NCBI GenBank assembly: GCA_037446575.1 | Contig: JBBIII010000014.1 | Span: forward strand, 1 to 42,124 | DNA length: 42,124 nt | Reading direction: 5' to 3' | From: JBBIII01 sp037446575 | Lineage (GTDB): Bacteria; Bacteroidota; Ignavibacteria; UBA10030 | Shown: piece after piece, positions 16,351-24,443 of the stretch | Layout: each line of letters starts with the position of its first letter | How positions within the stretch are numbered: the stretch's first letter is position 1 | Notes under the pieces: model-generated | Databases searched by the model: none | What the model was told of the DNA's origin: nothing | Seen by the model: the letters and a program-made list of their open reading frames with translations, nothing else | Made by a program: the position numbers and the translations under genes

Positions 16351-19300
16351 CTATCTAATTTCTTGATGATATTCCTGAATAGATTTTACCTTAAGCTCGC
16401 TATTGTGTCTTGCTTCTATGCCAATTGCCGCCGCAAGAGCGGCTGAAGTTGTCGTGAAATATTGAATCTTATATTTGATTGCATTCTTTCTTATATAAGA
16501 ATCGTCATATTCGCTCTGCTTACCAGCCGGCGTATTTATTATAAGATTAATCTCACCGTTCTTTATTGCATCTACTATGTTTGGTCGTCCTTCGTGTACT
16601 TTCTGGATAAGTTTTGATTCGATACCGCTATCATTTAAAAATTTATTCGTTCCAACAGTAGCATATATTTTAAAACCTAATTTACTAAAGCGTTTTGCCG
16701 GTTCAATAATGCCTTGTTTATCTCTATCGGCAATTGTTATTAGTACGTTGCCGGAAGTTGGTAATGACAATTGAGTAGCTTCTTGAGATTTAAAGAACGC
16801 AAGTCCAAAAGAATCAGCCATTCCGAGTACTTCGCCAGTTGAGTGCATTTCGGGTCCAAGAACCGGATCAACTTCTGGAAACATATTGAATGGGAACACT
16901 GCCTCCTTAACACCAAAGTGTTTAATGAACTGTTCTTTTAGATTAAAGTCAGAAATTTTTGCTCCGAGTATAATTTTAGTTGCAATTTTTGCCATCGGAA
17001 TATTGCAGATTTTCGATACTAACGGAACTGTCCGAGACGCTCTTGGGTTTGCTTCAAGTATATAAACTTTGTCATTGCAAATTGCGTATTGAATATTCAT
17101 TAATCCTACAACTTTTAATTCTACAGCAATTCTTCGCGTATATTCTTTTATAGTTTTAATATGTTTTTCGGGAATATTAACTGGCGGTATAACACACGCC
17201 GAATCGCCAGAATGCACACCCGCATATTCAATATGTTCCATTATTGCAGGAACAAATGCATCAGCGCCGTCTGCAATTGCGTCTGCTTCAGATTCTATCG
17301 CGTTTTCTAAAAATTTATCTATAAGAATTGGACGTTCCGGAGAAATATCTACTGCGGCGGCTACGTATTGACGAAGCATTTTTTCATCTAGTACAATTTT
17401 CATTCCTCTTCCGCCTAACACATAAGATGGTCTGACCATCAAAGGATACCCGATCTCACTTGCAATTGCTAACGCTTCTCCTAATGTACTCGCCATTCCA
17501 GATTCGGGTTGTGGAATACCTAATTTTCTAATAATCTGCCTAAATCGATCTCTATCTTCTGCTAAATCAATTGTTTCTACGCTTGTTCCAAGTATATTGA
17601 CTCCCGCCGCCGCTAATTCGCTTGCTATATTTAGCGGCGTTTGTCCGCCAAATTGAACAATAACACCCTCAGGTTTTTCTTTATTGTAGATACTCAGTAC
17701 ATCTTCAACGGTTAGTGGTTCGAAATATAATTTATCTGAGGTATCAAAGTCGGTCGATACAGTTTCTGGATTGCAATTGACCATAATAGATTCATATCCT
17801 GCTTCACGGATTGCAAAGGCGGCATGTACACAGCAATAATCAAATTCAATACCTTGTCCTATTCTATTTGGTCCGCCTCCTATTACCATTATTTTTTTCT
17901 TATTGCTCACCGAGATTTTGTTATTCCCGTTATAAGTTGAGTAATAATATTCCGCATTATTTACTCCGCTAACTGGTATGGATTCCCAAGTTTCTATTAT
18001 ATTCAGATTAATTCTTTGTTGCCTTATTTCTTTTTCGGGAATATCTAACAATTTCGATAAGTATTTATCAGCGAATCCATCTTTCTTAGCGGCTTTTAAC
18101 AACTCATCTGGAATTTTATTCCCTTTGTGTAAGATTATTTTTTCTTCTAACTCAACTAATTCTTTCATTTGTTGAATGAACCAGGGCTTGATATAAGTTT
18201 TCTTATATAGCTCTTGTATATCGGCTCCTTTCCTTAATGCTTCATAAAGAATAAATTGTCGTTCGCTGGAAGGATGGTTAAGTAAATTCATCAAATCAGC
18301 TAATGATTTATTATAAAAATCTTTTGCGAAACCTAAACCATATCGTCCAGTTTCAAGCGAACGGATAGATTTTTGAAGCGCCTCTTTATAATTTTTACCG
18401 ACACTCATAACTTCACCCACAGCTTTCATTTGAGTGCCGAGCTTATCTTCTAATCCTTCGAACTTTTCGAAAGCCCATTTGGGGAATTTTACCACGACAT
18501 ATTCTCCGGAAGGCGTATATTTTTCTAATGTTCCTTCGCGCCAATATGGGATTTCATCTAAAGTCAAACCGCCAGCAAGAAGCGCTGAAATATATGCAAT
18601 GGGAAAACCGGTCGCCTTCGATGCAAGAGCGGAAGAGCGTGAAGTACGTGGATTAATTTCTATAACTACAACTTTATCCGTAATCGGGTTGTGAGCAAAT
18701 TGAACGTTTGTTCCGCCAATTACTTCAATAGCTTCTACGATATTGTATGAATATTTTTGAAGGCGTTTTTGAAGTTCTGGACTTATTGTAAGCATCGGAG
18801 CCGTACAAAATGAATCGCCCGTATGTACACCCATCGCGTCAATATTTTCAATAAAGCAAACTGTAATCATTTGATTTTTTGAATCACGCACAATTTCTAA
18901 TTCAAGTTCTTCCCATCCAAGGACAGATTCTTCAACTAGAATTTGATTGACTAAACTTGCCGAAAGTCCTCGCGCGGCAACTATATCTAATTCTTCTTTG
19001 TTATAGACTAAACCGCCGCCAGTTCCGCCAAGTGTATATGCAGGTCGAATTACAACAGGATATCCAAGTTCATTAGCAACTTTTTCTGCTTCTTCGATAG
19101 AATTCACCGCTTTACTTTTTGGTGTATCAATTCCTAAGCGAGTCATTGTCTCTTTGAATGCTGTCCGATCTTCTCCTCTTTCAATTGCATCAATATTTAC
19201 GCCAATGACTTTAACGCCATATTTATTCAATATGCCTTTTTTTGCTAACATAGATGAAAGGTTTAGCCCTGTTTGTCCTCCGAGATTCGGCAAAAGCGCA

Positions 19301-19551
19301 TCCGGACGTTCTTTCTCTATTATTCTTGTCAATGTACTTTCGTTAAGCGGCTCGATGTATGTTATATCTGCCATTTCCGGGTCTGTCATTATTGTTGCAG
19401 GGTTTGAATTAACAAGTACTATCTGGTAACCGAGAGAACGCAAAGCTTTACATGCTTGTGTTCCTGAATAATCGAACTCGCATGCTTGACCTATTATTAT
19501 TGGTCCCGAACCAATTATCATTACCTTGTTGATATCATTACGTTTTGGCAT
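16351..19551 (-). CDS. carB: Carbamoyl-phosphate synthase large subunit, intact
   Basis: This 1066-residue protein is a full-length CarB with both ATP-grasp halves, the oligomerisation domain and the MGS-like C-terminal domain (GRPNIVDAIKNGEINLIINTP). It makes carbamoyl phosphate for pyrimidines and arginine together with a CarA glutaminase not encoded here. I chose the ATG at 19551, which yields MPKRNDIN and has AAGGGA upstream, over a TTG five codons earlier. It differs markedly from the split CarB: CTAPMLTISPE replaces the E. coli-like VAPAQTLTDKE, and the region around LDEIPYWREGTLEKYTPSGEY is of another subfamily. It faces the split carB2 tail to tail across 26 bases. One of the two copies was probably acquired or retained for a separate pathway. 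Confidence 0.95.
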   Translation of the reverse strand: MPKRNDINKVMIIGSGPIIIGQACEFDYSGTQACKALRSLGYQIVLVNSNPATIMTDPEMADITYIEPLNESTLTRIIEKERPDALLPNLGGQTGLNLSSMLAKKGILNKYGVKVIGVNIDAIERGEDRTAFKETMTRLGIDTPKSKAVNSIEEAEKVANELGYPVVIRPAYTLGGTGGGLVYNKEELDIVAARGLSASLVNQILVEESVLGWEELELEIVRDSKNQMITVCFIENIDAMGVHTGDSFCTAPMLTISPELQKRLQKYSYNIVEAIEVIGGTNVQFAHNPITDKVVVIEINPRTSRSSALASKATGFPIAYISALLAGGLTLDEIPYWREGTLEKYTPSGEYVVVKFPKWAFEKFEGLEDKLGTQMKAVGEVMSVGKNYKEALQKSIRSLETGRYGLGFAKDFYNKSLADLMNLLNHPSSERQFILYEALRKGADIQELYKKTYIKPWFIQQMKELVELEEKIILHKGNKIPDELLKAAKKDGFADKYLSKLLDIPEKEIRQQRINLNIIETWESIPVSGVNNAEYYYSTYNGNNKISVSNKKKIMVIGGGPNRIGQGIEFDYCCVHAAFAIREAGYESIMVNCNPETVSTDFDTSDKLYFEPLTVEDVLSIYNKEKPEGVIVQFGGQTPLNIASELAAAGVNILGTSVETIDLAEDRDRFRQIIRKLGIPQPESGMASTLGEALAIASEIGYPLMVRPSYVLGGRGMKIVLDEKMLRQYVAAAVDISPERPILIDKFLENAIESEADAIADGADAFVPAIMEHIEYAGVHSGDSACVIPPVNIPEKHIKTIKEYTRRIAVELKVVGLMNIQYAICNDKVYILEANPRASRTVPLVSKICNIPMAKIATKIILGAKISDFNLKEQFIKHFGVKEAVFPFNMFPEVDPVLGPEMHSTGEVLGMADSFGLAFFKSQEATQLSLPTSGNVLITIADRDKQGIIEPAKRFSKLGFKIYATVGTNKFLNDSGIESKLIQKVHEGRPNIVDAIKNGEINLIINTPAGKQSEYDDSYIRKNAIKYKIQYFTTTSAALAAAIGIEARHNSELKVKSIQEYHQEIR

Positions 19552-19769
19552 ATTATTTCCCTTCAATCTGTAATTTCTTTTAAACCTTGATATATTTGAT
19601 GGTTTAGACGTTAAAACTTACTTTAATATATTAAAATATTTATAATTAAAATAAAGAAAAAGGTATATGTATGTTGAGAATAAAATTCTAATTGACTAAT
19701 TTTCTTTTGAATTCTGATTAAGATGTATTTATAGTTAAACAATAATTGAACCAATTTTTAGGAGTTATA

Positions 19770-20093
19770 ATGTTATACACATATGAACAACTGAGCAAAA
19801 TGACCGTTGTAGAACTCAGAAAAATTGCCGATGGTATTGAGAACGAGATTTTGCACGGGCATAGTACAATGCACAAGGAAAAGCTTCTACCTTTATTATG
19901 CAAAGCTTTAAATATTGAATCTCATGCTCACCATCAAGTGGTAGGAATAAATAAAACTGCTATAAAGGCGGAAATAAAAAAATGGAAGAAACAAAGGGTA
20001 ACCGCACTTGCAAGTAAAGATTATGAAAAGTTAAAAGATGCGCGTCAACATATACATGACCTAAAAGGGAAGCTCCGTCGTTCTATTATTTAA
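19770..20093 (+). CDS. Small basic protein with a Rho-N/SAP-like N-terminus
   Basis: This 107-residue protein begins MLYTYEQLSKMTVVELRKIAD, a pattern of two short helices (residues 5-45) that resembles the Rho N-terminal or SAP-type nucleic-acid-binding fold. The C-terminal half is a charged helix pair rich in Lys and Arg (KAEIKKWKKQRVTALASKDYEKLKDARQ). The ATG at 19770 is chosen because AGGAG sits five bases before it; an in-frame TTG at 19746 has no such site. It stands alone between divergent carB and the SPOR gene. A DNA- or RNA-binding role is a guess from fold resemblance and charge. Confidence 0.6.
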   Translation: MLYTYEQLSKMTVVELRKIADGIENEILHGHSTMHKEKLLPLLCKALNIESHAHHQVVGINKTAIKAEIKKWKKQRVTALASKDYEKLKDARQHIHDLKGKLRRSII

Positions 20094-20440
20094 TGATTCT
20101 TGTTATTGGACGATATTTTGGCATATCAGTTGAAAAAACGTTATTTTAATCGAGATATGAATACCGATAGCTAAAAAAGGTAAAGAGGTTTATACTTAAA
20201 TTTTTGCTATAACTGGTTGAAAAGGTCTTGTCAATTGATTATTTTGCTTCTGGCATTATACTAAATCATATTCTTAGCTTAAATAGAAAAAATATATTTA
20301 TTTTGATTTGTAATTATAAAATCATAAATTTCTAATGTAGTTTTAAACTGTCATATTTTTTTAATATTTTTTCATGTTCTAAAAAATAGAAGCTCCAATG
20401 AAATAAAACCCAAGCTTTTCATAAAAAGGAGGAATATTCA
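20094..20440. other. 347-base intergenic region before the SPOR protein gene
   Basis: No ORF, RNA gene or repeat is recognisable in this AT-rich stretch. It contains one plausible promoter (20235-20262, listed separately) facing the SPOR gene, leaving a 5' untranslated leader of about 170 bases in which I see no clear regulatory fold. The last 20 bases hold a strong AGGAGG ribosome site. Confidence 0.5.
20235..20262 (+). promoter_or_regulatory. Putative promoter for the SPOR-domain gene
   Basis: TTGATT (20235-20240) and TATACT (20257-20262) are separated by 16 bases, 4/6 and 5/6 matches to sigma70 boxes. It is the best pair in the region upstream of the gene at 20441, but AT-rich sequence makes chance matches likely. 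Confidence 0.3.
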
Positions 20441-21115
20441 ATGCCCGATTTAAATTTGATTGAAGAAGAAGAATTTGAAGAAAATATAGAGCAACCAGCA
20501 GTATCCACGCCAAAGAAAAAGCCAGTAAGTGGTAGAGGCAGAGGGGGAGGCGGTGGCGGTGGGAAGACAGTGATGCTTTTGTTTTTTATTATTATAATTG
20601 CGGCGGGGGGCGTTTATTTCTTAAATGATCGCGGAATAATTAAGCTATGGGAAAAAAAATCGCAACCGATCGTACATCAGGTGGAAGAAGATCCATTTGC
20701 TTTTGAACAAATGGAGCAAATGCAAAAACAAGCTGATACTGCAGAAGTTGCGCTTTTAGAAGCGCCATTAGAAGAAAAACAGGCAAGTTTAATAGAATCT
20801 AAAAAAACCGACGAAAAGAAAAAACCAGCACAAGCATTTGAACAGGAAATTTCATCTAAACTTAGTGAAATGGTGGGTGATTATACAATTCAAGTAATTG
20901 CATATCGCGAAAAGAAATCTGCTCTAGAAACAGCGAGTAATCTTGAATTTGCTGGTTACCCTTCTTTTGTTGAAAAAGTCCCGATGAAGGGGGGCGATTG
21001 GTATACAGTTCGTATTGGTAGGTATCCTTCACGTGATGAAGCAAAAAAAGCAGTAAAAACGTTTGCCGCACAATTACAAGCTCACTATGTTATTGATAAG
21101 GTGAGACAGAAATAG
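20441..21115 (+). CDS. Single-pass membrane protein with C-terminal SPOR domain
   Basis: This 224-residue protein has an acidic N-terminal cytoplasmic segment (EEEEFEENIEQ), a Gly/Arg-rich linker (SGRGRGGGGGGGK, about 35-47), one transmembrane helix (about 48-67), a Lys/Glu-rich stalk and a C-terminal SPOR domain (about 145-222, YTIQVIAY... GDWYTVRIGRYPSRDEAKKAV). SPOR domains bind denuded peptidoglycan and are found in cell-division proteins such as FtsN, whose topology matches this one. A strong AGGAGG lies eight bases before the ATG. It is transcribed alone, facing the membrane-protein gene at 21211. A cell-division or envelope role is likely; identity as FtsN itself is not shown. Confidence 0.85.
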   Translation: MPDLNLIEEEEFEENIEQPAVSTPKKKPVSGRGRGGGGGGGKTVMLLFFIIIIAAGGVYFLNDRGIIKLWEKKSQPIVHQVEEDPFAFEQMEQMQKQADTAEVALLEAPLEEKQASLIESKKTDEKKKPAQAFEQEISSKLSEMVGDYTIQVIAYREKKSALETASNLEFAGYPSFVEKVPMKGGDWYTVRIGRYPSRDEAKKAVKTFAAQLQAHYVIDKVRQK

Positions 21116-21210
21116 ACTTGGTCATAAGTATCAAACTAAATATCTAACGTGCATATTTATATCTTGAACAAATATTTTATGGAAGTTAACAAGGAGGAGG
21201 TCGGGGGATA

Positions 21211-21588
21211 CTAAGGTATATCTTTTTTGATTTCGTTAGAATTGTCTGTTTGCTGTTGAAGGTCTTTATCTGTTTTAAAAGGAAAGAAACGGAAGTAAAA
21301 TATTATCTCTGCGAAGGTAAGAATTATTAGCGATATAGTATCTCTATTAAATTCTTTTCGTAATCTTATCCACACCCAAGAATCTAAAGGTTGCCAGTAA
21401 AAATTAGAAATATAGCTAATAGAAAATATTAGATTAGTCAGTATTGTTGAAATAGTCCAACCAACAGTAAAAACTATGCAAATAAAAACAACTGCTAAAA
21501 ATCCTTCTCCAACTCCATCTTTTTTATGTGTTAAAAAAACGTAGCCTACTACGAACAAATGTAAAGCTAAAATAAATGCGGCAATCAT
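21211..21588 (-). CDS. Small membrane protein of unknown function
   Basis: This 125-residue protein has three predicted membrane helices (about 2-19, 29-58 and 85-107), a basic loop with WVWIRLRKEFNRD before the third and a charged tail (SNEIKKDIP). I do not recognise a family. It starts 39 bases after the sugar transferase gene on the same strand and is probably the last gene of that operon. This suggests, without proving, a link to envelope polysaccharide or lipid synthesis. Confidence 0.6.
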   Translation of the reverse strand: MIAAFILALHLFVVGYVFLTHKKDGVGEGFLAVVFICIVFTVGWTISTILTNLIFSISYISNFYWQPLDSWVWIRLRKEFNRDTISLIILTFAEIIFYFRFFPFKTDKDLQQQTDNSNEIKKDIP

Positions 21589-21627
21589 TTTTGCAGAACT
21601 TTTGTTTTAAAATATAGTTGATTGAAT

Positions 21628-23052
21628 CTAATAAGCGTCTTTACCAAATAAGACGGCGTAAGTTGTTCTAAGAATAATTTTAATGTCAAATATTAAAGAC
21701 CAATTTTCGATGTAATAGATATCATATTTAGTTCTTTCGATAATTGAAGCATCGCCGCCACGCAAACCATTTACCTGCGCCCAACCGGTCATTCCAGTTT
21801 TCACTCTATGACGTTCTAGATAGCGGGGTATTTGACCTTTAAATTGTTCAACAAAAAAAGGGCGTTCTGGACGCGGACCTACAATACTCATCTCTCCTTT
21901 GAGGACATTTACAAGTTGTGGCAATTCATCAATGCTAAAACGTCGTAAAAATTTGCCAAGCTTTGTTGTTCTTGGATCATTTTTGTGCGACCAAACAGGA
22001 CCTGTTTGCACCTCTGCATCTGTCCGCATCGAACGGAATTTTATTAACTTAAATTTTTCCCCATTTATGCCAACTCTTTCTTGGAGGTAAAAAATTGAAC
22101 CTTTTGATTCTAATTTAATAAGTAATGCTATTAGTAAAAAGAAAGGGCTTATTATTAACAAGATTATAGATGTAAAAATCAAATCGAAAAGCCGTTTAAT
22201 AATAAAATTCCACGTGCTTAAAGAGGGACTTTTAATACCTAAAAAGGGAATGCCTTCGATATGTTTTATTTTAACATGACTTGTCATTAGATCAAGAATA
22301 TCGGGCACCATCATTATTTCAACATTTAATCCTTGGCAATTACGTACTAAATCTGATAGATAAGTATGTTCTCTTTCACTTAACGCAATTAATAAGACGT
22401 CGATATGATGTGATTTTATGATATCGGCAATTGGAACAGATGATAGTTGCCCAAGATATGGAACAGTTCCCATGTTATTATTTGTGTTACCATCTATTGT
22501 GCAATAACCTAGTGGTTTATATCCGAGTTTGCTATTTTTTGATATTGAGTCGTATATTTTTAGTGCGGTATCACTGCATCCGATAATGGCTATGCGTCGT
22601 AAGTCTTTTCCTTGTGCATACCACCATTGTTCAAATTTTATTACAATAAATCTACTAATTGATAAAAATACTATTAGTGTTATTCCGAGAATTCCAACAA
22701 CAAGGCGCGAATATGAAAATGTTCGATAAAAGAATGCTCCCGTCATTAAAACTAAAAGACCTATTATTACAATCCGTACAATTAATACAAATTCGTCTGT
22801 AAATGTGTTACCGCGTCTGGGTTTATACAAATTACGTCTGTGAAGTAACCATAATAAAATCGGCATTATAATAAATGAAGTATAGATGTATTCTTCTATC
22901 GGTGGAATACCATAGATTACCTCAAAGTATTTTGTGAATGATGTGTAAAACCTGAACCAATATGAGAAGAGGAAAGAGAATTCTATTGCAATAATATCAA
23001 AGGTTACTGTGAGTAACGGAATTAACAAATCTTTCTTGTGTCTATCAGACAT
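21628..23052 (-). CDS. Polyprenyl-phosphate sugar-1-phosphate transferase (WcaJ/WbaP family)
   Basis: This 474-residue protein transfers a sugar-1-phosphate from a nucleotide sugar to undecaprenyl phosphate, the first step of exopolysaccharide or O-antigen unit assembly at the inner membrane. It has four N-terminal membrane helices (about 12-135), a nucleotide-binding-like domain (about 145-260, RIAIIGCSDTALKIYD) and the catalytic bacterial sugar transferase domain (about 283-474). That domain has KLIKFRSMRTDAE, LGKFLRRFSIDELPQLVNVL and MSIVGPRPERP. Length matches the family (about 460-480). It lies 41 bases after the GmhA-like gene. Whether the sugar is glucose, galactose or another cannot be decided. 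Confidence 0.92.
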   Translation of the reverse strand: MSDRHKKDLLIPLLTVTFDIIAIEFSFLFSYWFRFYTSFTKYFEVIYGIPPIEEYIYTSFIIMPILLWLLHRRNLYKPRRGNTFTDEFVLIVRIVIIGLLVLMTGAFFYRTFSYSRLVVGILGITLIVFLSISRFIVIKFEQWWYAQGKDLRRIAIIGCSDTALKIYDSISKNSKLGYKPLGYCTIDGNTNNNMGTVPYLGQLSSVPIADIIKSHHIDVLLIALSEREHTYLSDLVRNCQGLNVEIMMVPDILDLMTSHVKIKHIEGIPFLGIKSPSLSTWNFIIKRLFDLIFTSIILLIISPFFLLIALLIKLESKGSIFYLQERVGINGEKFKLIKFRSMRTDAEVQTGPVWSHKNDPRTTKLGKFLRRFSIDELPQLVNVLKGEMSIVGPRPERPFFVEQFKGQIPRYLERHRVKTGMTGWAQVNGLRGGDASIIERTKYDIYYIENWSLIFDIKIILRTTYAVLFGKDAY

Positions 23053-23093
23053 ATTGGATGCTAATGGGAATTAGAGTAAATAAAATTTGTCTA

Positions 23094-23681
23094 TCATTGA
23101 CCGTATAATTCTTGTTCAACTTCCTGAAAAATTATGTGGCCTATAGTGATATGTCCCTCTTGGATTCGTTGTGTATCGTTAGAAGGAATTATAATTGCGA
23201 GATCAACTAATTTTTTTGCATTTCCGCCATCTTTTCCTAAGAAGCCGATTGTTTTGAGTCTCTTTTCTCGGGCTTTTATAAATGCACGATTTATACTTTC
23301 TGATTTACCGCTCGTAGATATACCTATTAATACATCGCCTTCTTTTCCGAGTGCTTCAATTGAGCGAGTAAAGACGTTATCGTAACCAAGGTCATTAGCG
23401 CCTGCCGTAAGCATTGAAGTGTCTGTAGTAAGCGCAATCGCTGGAATTCCCGGTCTTTGAATATCTGGATTTAGGCGAATTACAAATTCTGTTGCAAGGT
23501 GTTGCGCATCGGCGGCGCTACCTCCATTGCCGCATAGCAGGACTTTATTATTATTTTTGACAGCATCAACTAGTATGTCAATTGCTTGAGAAATATGTCC
23601 AGAACATTCTTTCAGAATTCGAATTTTTGTTTCACTGCTTGCTTGTAAAGATTCTGTAATAAATTTTTCGCGTGATGTCAT
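23094..23681 (-). CDS. gmhA: SIS-domain phosphoheptose isomerase (GmhA/DiaA family)
   Basis: This 195-residue protein is a single SIS domain. It shows VLLCGNGGSAADAQHLATEF (about 49-68), GISTSGKSESINRAF and the C-terminal SNDTQRIQEGHITIGH that carries the proposed catalytic histidine of GmhA. GmhA converts sedoheptulose 7-phosphate to D-glycero-D-manno-heptose 7-phosphate for LPS core or surface glycans. DiaA, a DnaA-binding paralogue, shares the fold, so the exact role is not certain. It sits between pcrB (8 bases upstream) and the sugar transferase, which favours the surface-glycan role. No other heptose pathway gene (gmhB, hldE) is in the window. Confidence 0.87.
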   Translation of the reverse strand: MTSREKFITESLQASSETKIRILKECSGHISQAIDILVDAVKNNNKVLLCGNGGSAADAQHLATEFVIRLNPDIQRPGIPAIALTTDTSMLTAGANDLGYDNVFTRSIEALGKEGDVLIGISTSGKSESINRAFIKAREKRLKTIGFLGKDGGNAKKLVDLAIIIPSNDTQRIQEGHITIGHIIFQEVEQELYGQ

Positions 23682-23689
23682 ATAGTCCT

Positions 23690-24433
23690 TTATTTATGAT
23701 GCACAGCTTGAGCAAATTCTTTAATTAAATTTTTATCGCCATTTTCTTCGATAATGGTACCTGTAACTATAAAGGACGCACCGGCATTAACTTTTGCTTT
23801 GGCTTCATCTGGAGTTCTTATGCCTCCGCCTACAATTATTGGGAGTGAGCAATAGTAAGATATTATTCTTATCATTTCATTAGGCACTGATTTTTTTGCT
23901 CCACTGCCGGCTTCTAAGTAAAGCATTTTTAATCCGATATACTCTGCCGCCAATGCGTGCGCCACTGCAATATCATTTTTTTCGCGTGGTATAGGTTTAG
24001 TATTGCTCATAAATTCTGCCGAGGTTACATTACCTCCATTTATAAGCATATAACCGGTTGAAATTGCTTCTAATCCCATTCGTTTTATAATGGGAGACGC
24101 TTGAACGTGGTTTCCTATTAAATGGTCCGGATTTCTTCCGCTAATGAGTAAAATATATAAAATTGCATCTGCGACAGCAGAAATTTGAAATAAGCTTCCC
24201 GGGAATATTATTAAAGGAATATCTGTGTTCTCTTTTATCATTTTTAAAAGCTTGTCAAATTCATTTGAAAGTAAAAGACTTCCGCCAACTAAAAAAGCGT
24301 CCACACCCGATTTTGTAGCGTTATCTATAAACAGTGGCAATGTTCCAGCATCAAATTTATCAGGATCAAGTAATATGAGATAACCTGCTCCTTTAGTCTC
24401 TTTTATTTTCAATAATTTATCGTATGTCTTCAT
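23690..24433 (-). CDS. Geranylgeranylglyceryl phosphate synthase family protein (PcrB/GGGPS)
   Basis: This 247-residue TIM-barrel enzyme joins a polyprenyl diphosphate to sn-glycerol 1-phosphate, making the first ether bond of archaeal-type lipids. Visible motifs are YLILLDPDKF (about 19-28), FLVGGSLLLS, LIIFPGS, GYMLINGG, LYLEAGSG and IIVGGGIRTPDEAK, which bind the glycerol-1-phosphate phosphate. I chose the ATG at 24433, giving MKTYDKLLK and following AGGGTGA, over one 13 codons upstream inside alaS. It lies 10 bases after alaS, with gmhA next. Group II GGGPS enzymes are known in Bacteroidetes; product chain length is not evident here. Confidence 0.88.
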   Translation of the reverse strand: MKTYDKLLKIKETKGAGYLILLDPDKFDAGTLPLFIDNATKSGVDAFLVGGSLLLSNEFDKLLKMIKENTDIPLIIFPGSLFQISAVADAILYILLISGRNPDHLIGNHVQASPIIKRMGLEAISTGYMLINGGNVTSAEFMSNTKPIPREKNDIAVAHALAAEYIGLKMLYLEAGSGAKKSVPNEMIRIISYYCSLPIIVGGGIRTPDEAKAKVNAGASFIVTGTIIEENGDKNLIKEFAQAVHHK

Positions 24434-24443
24434 TATTATGTTT

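Noticed and set aside
16334..16364. Direct repeat of CTAATTTCTT between the convergent carB genes
   Set aside because: Ten AT-rich bases repeated once, partly inside the stop region of the intact carB; likely chance.
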